A stretch of 64,000 bases of DNA from Arthrobacter sp. ZGTC131 (GCF_002929275.1 NZ_PJIK01000009.1:124001-188000), one strand, 5' to 3'; positions 45,946 through 57,866 are shown, counted from the first letter of the stretch. Notes: a model not told the origin generated them from the letters alone. Numbers and translations: made by a program.

Positions 45946-47472
45946 ATGGACACTCCAGCCGGCAACTCCGCAAAAATCACCATTGATCCGGCGTTCACCG
46001 TGGGGCCGGTGAGGCGCAGAACTTTCGGCGCCTTCGTCGAGCACCTGGGCCGCTGCGTCTACACCGGCATCTTCGAGCCGGACCACCCGCAGGCGGACTC
46101 GGACGGATTCAGGTCCGACGTCCTGGAACTGACGCGCGAGCTGGGCGTTTCCACGGTCCGCTACCCGGGCGGAAACTTCGTGTCCGGCTACCGCTGGGAG
46201 GACGGCGTGGGCCCTTCAGAGGAGCGCCCCGCTAGGCTGGACCTCGCCTGGCACTCCACGGACCCCAACCTGGTGGGCGTGGACGAGTTCGCCAAATGGT
46301 CGGCTAAGGCCGGGGTGGAGCCGATGATGGCCGTGAACCTGGGTACGCGGGGCACCCAGGAAGCCGTGGACCTGCTGGAATACTGCAACGTCGACGGCGG
46401 CACGGCCTTCTCGGACAGGCGCAGGGCCAACGGCGCCGAGCAGGGCTACGGCATCAGGATGTGGTGCCTGGGCAACGAGATGGACGGGCCCTGGCAGATC
46501 GGCCACAAGAACGCCCTGGAGTACGGCCGCGTGGCAGCCGACGCCGCCCGGGCCATGCGCATGGTTGACCCCGGCCTCGAGCTCGTGGCCTGCGGCAGCT
46601 CCGGGCCGGGCATGGACACCTTCGGCGAGTGGGAACGGGTGGTACTGACCGAAACGTACGAACTCGTGGATCTCGTCTCCGCGCACCAGTACTTCGAAGA
46701 CTTCGGCGACCTTCAGGAACACCTCTCGGCCGGCCACCGGATGGATTCCTTTATCCGGGACATCATTTCGCACATCGACCACGTGAAGTCGGTGAAGAAG
46801 TCCGCGAAGCAGGTCGGCATCTCCTTTGACGAATGGAACGTCTGGCACGCCAGCCGCGACGAATCCAAGGTTCCCTCAGGTACGGACTGGCCCGTCGCTC
46901 CCGCCTTGCTCGAGGATCTCTACTCGGTGGCGGACGCCGTCGTGGTCGGCGACCTGCTGGTCACCCTCCTGCGCCACACCGACCGTGTCCACTCGGCGAG
47001 CCTTGCCCAGCTGGTCAACGTCATCGCCCCGATCATGACGGAACCGGGCGGACGCGCCTGGAAGCAGACCACCTTCCACCCGTTCGCCTTGACCTCCCGG
47101 CACGCGGCGGGCACCGTGCTGCAGCTCGCGGTCGAGTCCCCGCTGCTCAGCGGCGGCAAGACCGAGGATTTTGCCGCGCTCTCCGCCGTGGCAACGCACG
47201 ATGCCGAGGCTGGCGAGGCTGTGGTTTTTGCTGTCAACCGATCAGCTGCCGAGGCGCTATCGCTGGACGCCGCCGTGGCCGCGCTCGGCAACGTGCGGGT
47301 AATCGAGGCCGTTACTTTTGCCAACAAGGATCCGTACTGGCACGCGACGGCGGATGACTCCACGTCGGTGCTGCCCGCGGAGAACGTGAGCGTGAAGCTC
47401 GACGCCGGCCGCCTTACCGCGGTTCTCCCGGCCGTTTCGTGGACCATGATCCGCCTGGCCGTGGAATCCTGA
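45946..47472 (+). CDS. abfA: Cytoplasmic GH51 alpha-L-arabinofuranosidase
   Basis: A 508-residue hexameric-type GH51 enzyme with no signal peptide, so it acts on imported arabino-oligosaccharides. The barrel starts GAFVEHLGRCVYTGIFEPDH; the acid/base is Glu178 in CLGNEMDGPWQ and the nucleophile is Glu296 in ISFDEWNVWH. The C-terminal beta-domain ends SWTMIRLA. GAGGG lies about 7 bases before the ATG. Its promoter shares the LacI-site layout of araBDA and the importer. Intracellular cleavage supplies free L-arabinose for AraA. Confidence 0.95.
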   Translation: MDTPAGNSAKITIDPAFTVGPVRRRTFGAFVEHLGRCVYTGIFEPDHPQADSDGFRSDVLELTRELGVSTVRYPGGNFVSGYRWEDGVGPSEERPARLDLAWHSTDPNLVGVDEFAKWSAKAGVEPMMAVNLGTRGTQEAVDLLEYCNVDGGTAFSDRRRANGAEQGYGIRMWCLGNEMDGPWQIGHKNALEYGRVAADAARAMRMVDPGLELVACGSSGPGMDTFGEWERVVLTETYELVDLVSAHQYFEDFGDLQEHLSAGHRMDSFIRDIISHIDHVKSVKKSAKQVGISFDEWNVWHASRDESKVPSGTDWPVAPALLEDLYSVADAVVVGDLLVTLLRHTDRVHSASLAQLVNVIAPIMTEPGGRAWKQTTFHPFALTSRHAAGTVLQLAVESPLLSGGKTEDFAALSAVATHDAEAGEAVVFAVNRSAAEALSLDAAVAALGNVRVIEAVTFANKDPYWHATADDSTSVLPAENVSVKLDAGRLTAVLPAVSWTMIRLAVES

Positions 47473-47531
47473 CCTACGCCCCCTGGTTGGGGGATCCGCC
47501 CGGTTGGGACCCGCGTGGTTGGGACCGGCGC

Positions 47532-49037
47532 CTAGCTCGCGGCGGACAGGGTGAGGAACGGCTCCTGCCGGCCCTCATCCTGTCCCGGGCGGATCCTTGC
47601 AGTGCCGTCCCGCTCGGCAGTTGGCCCGTCCACAGGGCACTGCGCCGCGGGCTGGAGCGCATCGGTTTCTACGCTCAATCCAAAGAGGGCCTCGAGGGCT
47701 GCGGTGTAGTCGTCCTGCCGCCCGGCCGCGGCAAGTTCCCGGGCCCGGGCGGTGGGAACATGCAGGAGCTGCCGCACGACGCGCCGGAGGGCGAGCTCCA
47801 CCGCTTCCGCCGTGGCGGTGCAACCGTGCTGGTTTTTCACCCGCGCAACCTCGCCGGCAAGGACCTGCTGCATGTGCCCGCGGAGGGCCACGATGGCAGG
47901 GTCCATGAGGCGGGCCTGCTGGTCCTCCTCGAATTTCAGCGCCGCCTGCCGGATCAGCTCTTTGGCCTGCCGGACAACGTCCGTGTGCTCGGGCGGTGAA
48001 GCGAGCCGCACTTCCTCGAGCGAGATCAGTTCAATCCCTGAGAGCCCGCCGGACTCCGGCTCAAAGTCCCGGCTCAGTGCGAGGTCGACGACGATGAGAC
48101 TCGCCGGTGTGCCCTGCCTGAACTTCCGGAAGTCCGCCGCACCAAGCCGCGGGCCGCGGCCGCTGCACCCGATCACCACATCGGCGCTGTGAATAGCGGC
48201 CGGCAGATTGTCCCAGGTAAGGGCTGCGGCCCCGCGGGACGAGGCAAATGCCTCCGCCCGCCCGGACCAGGAGAACACCGAGACTCCGGTGCATTGCCTG
48301 GCCGCCAACAGTGCCATGGTGGAGCCCGCATAGGCACCGGTGCCGATGACCACCACGGACAGGCCTGCCAGATCGCGGGCTTCCAGGTCCCGGCCGGCCT
48401 GATCACGACCCAACCGCGCACCGAGCCCCAGCTTCGCCGTTGCCAGGTCCAGGGCCACAGAGACCATGGACCGGCCGGCGTCGCCCAACGTGGTCAGCGC
48501 GCCCACATCGCGCGCTGCCCGGGAAGCTCCCTGGAACAGGCGGACAAGCGCCCCGCTGGCCGTGCCCGTTTCCTGTGCCGCCGTGAGGGACCGGCGCAGC
48601 TGCCCGGCGATTTCCCGCTCGCCTACCACCGCGGAATCCAGCCCCGCCCCCACCGAGAACAGGTGTTCGGTCATGGCCTGCCCCATCAGCACATCCACAG
48701 CATGGACCAGTTCGTGCCGGGAAACGGCGGAGCATGCGCTGATGACGGACAGCACGTTCTCCCGGGCAGCTAGAGGGTCGGCGCCAGGGACGGTTTCGCA
48801 GTAGACCTCGAAGCGGTTGCACGTTGACAGGACAACGGCTCCGGCGATCCCAGGCAGGTCGGCGATGACTGCCGGCGTGATCCGCCGGGGGCCTGAGCCC
48901 AGCAGAGCCAGGAACTCCAATCCTGTGCCGCGCTCCGCTGATGCGGCGCGGACCGGCCCGGGCACCCGGGCACCGCGATGTGAGGCGACCAAGGCAAACA
49001 GCCTCCGGTCTGTGACGGCCCAATCCGCCGCGGGCAT
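47532..49037 (-). CDS. hemA: Glutamyl-tRNA reductase
   Basis: Reduces glutamyl-tRNA to glutamate 1-semialdehyde, first step of C5 heme synthesis. About 501 residues: catalytic cysteine in VLSTCNRFEVY, GAGLDSAVVGEREIAGQL (glutamate/tRNA contact), and the NADPH domain VVVIGTGAYAGSTMALLAAR. The C-terminal dimerisation region is followed by a ~40-residue unconserved-looking tail. It shows no frame break. The start is uncertain: ATG 49037 is used, though a TTG about 33 bases upstream has a better ribosome site and the frame stays open to 49220. No other heme gene is nearby, unusual because actinobacterial hemA is often clustered with hemB, hemC or hemL. Confidence 0.88.
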   Translation of the reverse strand: MPAADWAVTDRRLFALVASHRGARVPGPVRAASAERGTGLEFLALLGSGPRRITPAVIADLPGIAGAVVLSTCNRFEVYCETVPGADPLAARENVLSVISACSAVSRHELVHAVDVLMGQAMTEHLFSVGAGLDSAVVGEREIAGQLRRSLTAAQETGTASGALVRLFQGASRAARDVGALTTLGDAGRSMVSVALDLATAKLGLGARLGRDQAGRDLEARDLAGLSVVVIGTGAYAGSTMALLAARQCTGVSVFSWSGRAEAFASSRGAAALTWDNLPAAIHSADVVIGCSGRGPRLGAADFRKFRQGTPASLIVVDLALSRDFEPESGGLSGIELISLEEVRLASPPEHTDVVRQAKELIRQAALKFEEDQQARLMDPAIVALRGHMQQVLAGEVARVKNQHGCTATAEAVELALRRVVRQLLHVPTARARELAAAGRQDDYTAALEALFGLSVETDALQPAAQCPVDGPTAERDGTARIRPGQDEGRQEPFLTLSAAS

Positions 49038-49080
49038 CTCAGGACTCTGCGCCAATTCCTGCCTACCTTCCCCATGATTT

Positions 49081-49194
49081 CCCCCAGAACTTTCCCCGGA
49101 CCTACCGCAAGGCGTTGCCCCCAGGCGGGCCCCAGGAAACTCCCCCCGGTATTCCCTAGGGGACCCGCACTGTGGGTCTCCCCCCAATATCCCC
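49081..49194 (-). other. G-run-rich region upstream of hemA
   Basis: On the hemA coding strand there are nine runs of three to six G within 114 bases (opposite C-runs at 49081, 49094, 49118, 49130, 49142, 49154, 49164, 49180, 49191). Such a pattern can form G-quadruplex structures. The 302-base gap between hemA and the LacI gene otherwise has no supported gene. Confidence 0.5.
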
Positions 49195-49339
49195 GTGGCC
49201 AGGCGCCGTTGCCCGGCCACAGAGCTGAGAGACCTTGGACAAAGGGTGGTTCAGGCACCTTGGGAATTTCTTGCGGGCGGGGCGGTCCGCTTTCTGCAAC
49301 GATGTACTCAGACGAACCACCGCTAGAAGGAGCCCTTGG

Positions 49340-50344
49340 ATGGCCGTGACCATGAATGATGTTGCCCGTGCCGCTGGCGTGTCGCTTAAAACGGTGTCCA
49401 ACGTGCTCAACGACTACGAGTTCATCAGGCCGGCCACCAAACAGAAGGTGCTCGATGCGATCGCCGAGTTGGGCTACGAGGCCAATCTGACGGCGCGGAG
49501 CCTTCGGTCCGGAAAGTCCCGGATGCTAGGGCTGGTCCTGTCGGACCTCTCCGTGCCGTACTACGCTGAGCTCGCCTCACGGCTCATGACTGTTGCTTCT
49601 GCCCGGGGCTACCGCGTGCTCGTAGAGCAGTCCGCGGCGGAGGAGGCGAACGAGCTCAGCGCGCTGCAGGGTACTTTCCGCCAACTCACGGACGGGCTGC
49701 TTTTCACGCCGTTGACGCTGGGGGCCGAAGCCATTGCCCACCATCGCGGAAGCAAGCCGATGGTGATGCTCGGCGAGCACATCGATGACCCCCGGTTTGA
49801 TCTCGTCACCATGAAGAATGTCGGAGCCGCCCGGGCGCTCACCGCTCACCTCCTGGCGGGAGACCGCCGTCGGATAGCGGTGATTGGAGCGTCGGAGGAA
49901 GATTCCACCGGAAGCCCGGGCCTTCGCCTGACCGGGTATCGGGAGGCGCTCGCCGCCGCGGGAATGGACTTTGACCCGTCGCTCATTGTGCCGGCGGAGT
50001 GGCGGCGTGATGGCGGCGCCTCTGCCGTCGGGGAGCTGCTGGACAGCGGAGCGGATTTCGATGCCGTCTTCGGATTAAATGACGCATTGGCGCTCGGCGC
50101 CATGCACGAACTGCAGATCCGCGGCGTCAACGTGCCGGCGGACGTCGCCGTGGCAGGTTTTGACGACATCGACGAGGCACGGTTTGCCTCGCCGTCGCTT
50201 ACCACCGTTGCCCCCGGCATGGACGAGATCGCCGAACGCTCCATCGCGCTACTGATCGATCGGGTCGAGGGCACTGAAACGGCGGAGCAAGGAGTGCACG
50301 TGGAAGTGGAGTTTGAGCTGCGGATCCGCGCCTCGGCACCCTAG
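49340..50344 (+). CDS. LacI-family regulator
   Basis: A 334-residue repressor with helix-turn-helix MNDVARAAGVSLKTVSNVLN and a hinge in ARSLRSGKSRMLGLV, then a sugar-sensing domain. Its recognition helix (SLKTVSNV) differs from the tandem pair at 23-25 kb (SHQTVSRV), so it should bind another operator. AAGGAG lies 7 bases before the ATG. The upstream TGCAACGATGTA (around 49298) is weakly symmetric with a CG centre and may be its own site. Target genes are unknown; the palindrome at 45908 in the abfA leader is one candidate. Confidence 0.88.
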   Translation: MAVTMNDVARAAGVSLKTVSNVLNDYEFIRPATKQKVLDAIAELGYEANLTARSLRSGKSRMLGLVLSDLSVPYYAELASRLMTVASARGYRVLVEQSAAEEANELSALQGTFRQLTDGLLFTPLTLGAEAIAHHRGSKPMVMLGEHIDDPRFDLVTMKNVGAARALTAHLLAGDRRRIAVIGASEEDSTGSPGLRLTGYREALAAAGMDFDPSLIVPAEWRRDGGASAVGELLDSGADFDAVFGLNDALALGAMHELQIRGVNVPADVAVAGFDDIDEARFASPSLTTVAPGMDEIAERSIALLIDRVEGTETAEQGVHVEVEFELRIRASAP

Positions 50345-50430
50345 CGACGGTTGCGGTGCGGCCTCCAGAGGCGTTATTTCCGGTGGCATCCTGGGTACGG
50401 GGAATTGCGGAGCAACGGAAAGGATCCGCC

Positions 50431-50985
50431 ATGATCGTCCTGCTGATCATCGATATGCAGAATGCCTACTTCGAGGATCCTGCGCTGGCCCAGCGGCGGG
50501 AGGGTTTGGTCCGCTCCTGCAACAGCCTCATCCGCGAATTTGCCGCGAACGGCGCCAAAGTCCTGTTGGTGGGCACTGAACACGAGCGGGACAAGTCCAC
50601 GTGGTCGCTGAACATGTTGGACGATGACCAGGGGTTTATCTTCCGCGGCACGGAGCAGGCCGCAATGGTATCCGGCCTGGAAACGGGTGAGCTGCCCCGG
50701 CTCATCAAGACGCGCGACAGCGCCTTCACGGGGACAGACCTCGTCTCGAGGCTGCGGAACTGGGACGCGGAGGAGCTGGTGCTGGCCGGAGTCGCCACGC
50801 ACAACTGCGTAGCCCAGACGGCGGCCGACGCCTTCGCGCACAACTTCCGCGTTGTGTACGCAGAGGAAGCGATGGCATCCGGGGACGAGCAGGCGGCGGC
50901 GGATATGCTGCGTATCCTGTCCGCCGAATACCGCCAGCCCGTCCTGTCCACGGATGAGATCGCACAACGCCTGAAGGGCATCTAG
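50431..50985 (+). CDS. Isochorismatase-family cysteine hydrolase
   Basis: A 184-residue Rossmann-like hydrolase. The catalytic triad pattern of the family is visible: Asp in LLIIDMQNAYF, Lys in RLIKTRDSAFTGTDL and Cys in GVATHNCVAQTAADA. Relatives include nicotinamidase, N-carbamoylsarcosine amidase, biuret hydrolase and urea-pathway amidohydrolases, so substrate is open. AAGGA lies 7 bases before the ATG. It stands 114 bases upstream of ureA on the same strand, which makes a nitrogen-release role upstream of urease attractive but unproven. Confidence 0.85.
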   Translation: MIVLLIIDMQNAYFEDPALAQRREGLVRSCNSLIREFAANGAKVLLVGTEHERDKSTWSLNMLDDDQGFIFRGTEQAAMVSGLETGELPRLIKTRDSAFTGTDLVSRLRNWDAEELVLAGVATHNCVAQTAADAFAHNFRVVYAEEAMASGDEQAAADMLRILSAEYRQPVLSTDEIAQRLKGI

Positions 50986-51099
50986 CGCCGGCGGGAAGCA
51001 CGGCCCTGAAATCTGGCGGAAACGTCCGCCGCCTACGCTGGTGGCACACCGCAGCTACGGCATGCCCGCGCGGTGCCCGCCGTAGAAGGGATTCCCGGA

Positions 51100-51402
<303 letters not shown>

Positions 51403-51409
51403 GGGTGCC

Positions 51410-51753
51410 ATGATTCCGGGAGAGTACGTCCTGCGGGCTGAGCCCGTGGTGGTCAACGCGGGCCGCGAGGCGATCGACGTCGTCGTCGTTAACACCGGTG
51501 ACCGCCCCGTTCAGGTGGGTTCGCACTACCACTTCGCCGAAGCGAACCGCGCGCTCGAATTCGACCGCCGGGCTGCCTACGGGTGCCGCCTGGACATCCC
51601 CGCGGGCACGGCTGCGCGCTTCGAACCCGGCGACAGCAAGACCGTCCGGCTGATTGCACTGGCCGGAAGCCGGGAGGTATTCGGGCTGAGCAATGCGGTG
51701 AACGGCAGCCTAAGGACGGCACAGTCCGCACCGGGAAACGCAGGGGGAGCACA

Positions 51754-51757
<4 letters not shown>
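51410..51757 (+). CDS. ureB: Urease beta subunit
   Basis: The 115-residue beta subunit begins [20 protein letters not shown] and contains [20 protein letters not shown] and [16 protein letters not shown], which are family hallmarks. It starts 7 bases after ureA and its stop overlaps the ureC GTG by four bases. Confidence 0.96.
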
Positions 51758-53514
<1,757 letters not shown>

Positions 53515-53523
53515 GAGAACCAC

Positions 53524-54006
53524 ATGATCATCGAGAAGATCCTGGGCAACCTGCACGATCAGCCCGCCGGCCAGGACACCTACTACGGGCTTCACAAGGA
53601 GAAGGTGGTGCTGCCCAGCGCCCAGCTGGTCAAACGGATCCAGCGCGTCACCACCGACCACGGCAAGGAACTCGGCATCCGGCTGCCTGCGGGTTCACCT
53701 GACCTTCGGGACGGCGACATCCTCCATCTGGCCGAGACCAACGTGATCGTGGTGTCCGTGCTGCCCACCGACGTCCTGGTGATCGCGCCGCGGACCATCC
53801 ACGAGATGGGAACCGTGGCGCACTCGCTGGGCAACCGCCACCTGCAGGCGCAGTTCTTCGACCCGACCTCCGAATACGGCGCTGAAGTCATGGTCTGCCA
53901 GTATGACCACACCGTAGAGGACTATCTCAAACACGTCGGAGTGCCCTACAACCGCCAGGAACGCGTCATGCCAGTCCCCTTCCGCCATGCTGAACACAGC
54001 CACTAG
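53524..54006 (+). CDS. ureE: Urease accessory nickel-binding protein UreE
   Basis: The 160-residue nickel metallochaperone begins MIIEKILGNLHD. The C-terminal domain has the conserved HSLGNRHLQAQF and YDHTVEDYLKHVGV; the short histidine tail (FRHAEHSH) is much smaller than in Klebsiella UreE. It overlaps ureF by 20 bases. Confidence 0.95.
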   Translation: MIIEKILGNLHDQPAGQDTYYGLHKEKVVLPSAQLVKRIQRVTTDHGKELGIRLPAGSPDLRDGDILHLAETNVIVVSVLPTDVLVIAPRTIHEMGTVAHSLGNRHLQAQFFDPTSEYGAEVMVCQYDHTVEDYLKHVGVPYNRQERVMPVPFRHAEHSH

Positions 54007-54667
54007 CTACCAGCTGGCCCTGCAGCAGCTCACCGATTCCGCGCTGCCTACCGGGGCGTTTGCGCACTCGCTGGGGTTTGAAACCTACATTGAGCGCGGG
54101 TTGGTTCATGATGAGGCGTCGTTTGGGGTTTGGCTGAGTGCTTTTGTTTCCCAGCAGCTGACCTACTCTGACGGACTGGGCATCCGGTTCCTTTATGAGG
54201 GTGTCCCCGTGGCCGAGCTGGACGCGCTCCTGACCGCGCAGCTCCTGCCGCGGCAGCTGCGGGAGGCCAGCATCAAGATGGGCACGCGGCTGCTGGAAAT
54301 CGGCGACGAAGTCTTCCCCTCTCCTGAGCTGACGGCGTACCGGGAACTGGTGACTGCGGGCCGTTCCGCCGGCCATCAGCCGCTGGGGTTCGCCGTCGTC
54401 GCCCGTTCACTGGGCGTGCCTCTGCCCGAGGCGCTCGCGGCGTACCTTTTCGCCGCCGTCACGTCGTTGACGCAGAACGCGGTCCGTGCCATCCCGCTGG
54501 GGCAGAATGCCGGCCAGCGCCTATTGCGGAAAGCGTCCGACGGCGTTGCTGCCGCCGTCGAGCGGGTCGGTCAGCTCACGCCGGACGACTTCGGCGCCGT
54601 CAGTCCCGGGCTGGAAATTTCGCAAATGCGGCACGAGCGTCAACGCGCCCGCATGTTCATGAGTTAG
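53987..54667 (+). CDS. ureF: Urease accessory protein UreF
   Basis: A 226-residue helical accessory protein that with UreD and UreG activates apo-urease. Typical sequence is LTDSALPTGAFAHSLGFE near the N-terminus and FAAVTSLTQNAVRAIPLGQ later. It starts inside ureE and is followed by ureG after 12 bases. Codon use in 54090-54200 looks less GC-biased (several GTT, TTT codons), a minor local shift. Confidence 0.94.
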   Translation: MLNTATSYQLALQQLTDSALPTGAFAHSLGFETYIERGLVHDEASFGVWLSAFVSQQLTYSDGLGIRFLYEGVPVAELDALLTAQLLPRQLREASIKMGTRLLEIGDEVFPSPELTAYRELVTAGRSAGHQPLGFAVVARSLGVPLPEALAAYLFAAVTSLTQNAVRAIPLGQNAGQRLLRKASDGVAAAVERVGQLTPDDFGAVSPGLEISQMRHERQRARMFMS

Positions 54668-54679
54668 TAGGAGGAAAGA

Positions 54680-55293
<614 letters not shown>

Positions 55294-55297
<4 letters not shown>

Positions 55298-56190
55298 GCA
55301 GCGGCCCGCCCGAGGCGGCTCAAGCAGTCATCTCACCCGGGCCTGCTGATCGGCCCGAGAGGGGCCGCCTTGAACTCCTCATCACTGAACGCGGCGGGAA
55401 ATCGATTGCCTCGAGGCAGTTCCATCAAGGCGGCTTGAGGGTTTTACGGCCGCACTACCTCGATGATTCGGGGCAGGTTTGCTATGTCATCGTGAATCCG
55501 GGCGGGGCGTATCTTGGCGCGGATCTCTATGTCATTGATGTGGAGGTGGGTTCGGGGGCGAAGCTACTGCTGACGACTCAGTCGGCGATGAAGATCTACC
55601 GGACCCCGGGCTCGTTTGCCGAGCAGCGGATGACCCTGCGGCTGGGGGAGGGGGCACAGCTCGAACTCGCACCGGACCAGCTCATCGCATACCGGGAGGC
55701 CAGCTACCGGCAGAACACGCACATCACTGTTCGGCCGTCGTCGAGCCTGATGATGGCCGAGGTGGTCACTCCGGGGTGGTCGCCGGACGGATCATCCTTC
55801 CGGTACGAGGAACTGCGGCTCCGCAACGAGATCCACGTGGACACCGGCGCAGGCACTGAACTGCTGGCGCTCGACAACCTGCTGGTCCGCCCGCCTCTCG
55901 ACGACGTCACGGGAATGGGCTTCATGGAGGGCTTCAGCCATCTGGGATCGCTGATCGTCGTGGATCCGCGCGTGGACCAGGCGCTCGCCGACGAACTCCA
56001 CGCCGTGACCCAGGACCATGACGCCTTCACCGGAATTTCGCTGACCCAATCCGTCGCCGGCACGACTGGCCTCATAGTGCGTTCGCTCGCCAACAGCACG
56101 GAGGGTCTGGCCCGATTGCTGGGTGCGTGCACGGCACTCTTGCGTCACAATTGGAATGGTCAGGATCGCCTGAATTTGAGGAAGCACTGA
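55294..56190 (+). CDS. ureD: Urease accessory protein UreD
   Basis: The 298-residue scaffold protein (UreD/UreH) that binds apo-urease. Conserved stretches are [32 protein letters not shown] and [12 protein letters not shown]. It starts at 55294 within ATGA at the ureG stop, and its TGA overlaps the ATG of the nickel transporter (TGATG), linking all eight genes. Codon use at 55430-55650 is somewhat looser than its neighbours. Confidence 0.92.
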
Positions 56191-57233
56191 TGACAACGCT
56201 GTCAGACCTGGCCGTCCTGTACCGCACCCGCGAACACCTGTCGATGCGCACCAGGCTGCTGTGGACGTTCGGTGCTGTGGTGGCGTTGCACGCCGCCACC
56301 ATCTCCCTTCTTGCACTCGGTACGGCACATGCCGGCCAGCCGCTGGCCCTGGGGCTGGTCCTGACCGCTTACGTGGCGGGCATCAAGCACAGCTACGATT
56401 GGGACCACATCGCCGCAATCGACAACTCCACGCGAAAGTTCGTCGCGCAGCGGCGGAACCCTGTCAGCGTTGGTTTCGCATTCAGCCTGGGGCACAGCTC
56501 CGTGGTGGTCCTGGCCGGCGTCCTGGTGGTTTCCGGTTCGACCGCCGTCGGGCGCCTCATGGAGGAGGGCGCCACGGGCAACATCGTGCTGGGGTTGATC
56601 GGCAGCGGGGTTTCCGGGCTGTTTCTGCTGCTGATGGGCATCTTCAACGGCTCCGCGTTCGTGCGGACGGCACAGCTGTACCGCAGCGCCAGGACGGGCG
56701 CGAGCATCTCCATCGAAGACCTCGAGGCCAAGGGCTTCGTGGCGCGGCTATTGGCTAAGCCGCTATCCCGGGTCCAGCATCCGCGCAACATCTATGCAAT
56801 CGGCTTCCTGTTCGGGCTGGGGTTCGACACTGCCACGACCATCGGGCTACTGGTCATGACAACGGCGGCGTCCCTCGCCGGGGTGTCGCCGCTGGCGCTG
56901 ATGGCCTTGCCGTTCGCGTTCGCGGCATCAATGACGTTCTGCGATTCGTTGAACGGGGTGGCCATGATGCGGATGTACAGGTCCGCTATTCATGATCCCA
57001 GCCGAAAGCTTGGCTTCAACGCCGTGGTTACGGGCATTTCGTCCCTCTCGGCACTCGTCGTCGCCATCATCACCCTGGGCGGACTTTTCGATGCGGCGTT
57101 CGGCCTCGGGGATCCGATGACGGCGTGGCTGGCGTCCATCGATCTGGGTGATGCCGGGCTGCTGCTCGTGGCTGCCTTCCTGGCCGTTTGGGGCGCCGCG
57201 TCTTTGCGGGGCCGGCTGCGGGGCCACCCCTGA
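56190..57233 (+). CDS. Nickel/cobalt permease, NiCoT family
   Basis: A 347-residue membrane transporter with about eight helices. The NiCoT signature is a variant, GIKHSYDWDHIAAIDNSTRK, where most members have HAxDADH; tryptophan replaces alanine. Other motifs are GFAFSLGHSSVVVLAG, LFGLGFDTATTIGLLVM and MTFCDSLNGVAMMRMY. It starts on the last base of the ureD stop codon. Its place at the end of the operon identifies nickel supply for urease as its job; the altered signature could influence Ni versus Co preference. Confidence 0.93.
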   Translation: MTTLSDLAVLYRTREHLSMRTRLLWTFGAVVALHAATISLLALGTAHAGQPLALGLVLTAYVAGIKHSYDWDHIAAIDNSTRKFVAQRRNPVSVGFAFSLGHSSVVVLAGVLVVSGSTAVGRLMEEGATGNIVLGLIGSGVSGLFLLLMGIFNGSAFVRTAQLYRSARTGASISIEDLEAKGFVARLLAKPLSRVQHPRNIYAIGFLFGLGFDTATTIGLLVMTTAASLAGVSPLALMALPFAFAASMTFCDSLNGVAMMRMYRSAIHDPSRKLGFNAVVTGISSLSALVVAIITLGGLFDAAFGLGDPMTAWLASIDLGDAGLLLVAAFLAVWGAASLRGRLRGHP

Positions 57234-57265
57234 CGCGGACCGGAGCGGGTGGGAGGATAGGACGC

Positions 57266-57850
57266 ATGGAACTGCACATCACAGGGGACCCGGCGGCCGA
57301 CAGATTACTCAGCGACGATGCGTTTGCACTGCTCACCGGCATGCTGCTCGATCAGCAGGTGACCATGGAGTCGGCGTTTGCCGGTCCCGAAAAAATCCGG
57401 ACGCGCATCGGATCCATGGACCCCGCGGCCATCGCCGGCTACGACCCCCAGGGCTTCGTGGAGGTGTTCAAGGAGCGCCCCGCCGTGCACCGTTTCCCGG
57501 GATCCATGGCCGGCCGTGTCCAGGCACTCGCTGAAACCGTGCACCAGGACTGGAACGGGGACGCCACAGCCATCTGGACCCAGGGTGACCCCGACGGCCG
57601 GGAGGTGCTGCGGCGGCTGAAGGCCTTGCCTGGATTCGGCGAGCAAAAGGCAAAGATCTTCCTGGCGCTCCTCGGCAAGCAGTGCGGACTCCAGGCGGAA
57701 GGCTGGCGCCAGGCCGCCGGCCATTACGGCCAGGAGGATGCGTTCCTGTCCGTTGCCGACATCGTGGATCCGGAGTCCCTGAGCAAGGTCCGGGCCAGCA
57801 AGCAGGCCGCCAAGGCCGCCGCCAAGGCGGCGAAGGACACCGGGGACTAG
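57266..57850 (+). CDS. HhH-GPD-type DNA glycosylase-like protein
   Basis: A 194-residue protein related to helix-hairpin-helix base-excision repair proteins. Visible are the early LLTGMLLDQQVTMESAFAGP (glycosylase helix), the hairpin LKALPGFGEQKAKIFLALLGK and a catalytic-region DPESLSKVRASK tail that ends in Ala/Lys-rich residues. It is shorter than Nth (~210-230) and shows no iron-sulfur cysteine set. A GGGAGG lies about 9 bases before the ATG. It is not functionally tied to urease and ends 16 bases before the convergent kinase. Confidence 0.78.
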   Translation: MELHITGDPAADRLLSDDAFALLTGMLLDQQVTMESAFAGPEKIRTRIGSMDPAAIAGYDPQGFVEVFKERPAVHRFPGSMAGRVQALAETVHQDWNGDATAIWTQGDPDGREVLRRLKALPGFGEQKAKIFLALLGKQCGLQAEGWRQAAGHYGQEDAFLSVADIVDPESLSKVRASKQAAKAAAKAAKDTGD

Positions 57851-57866
57851 CGCTGCGTTAGCCCAG

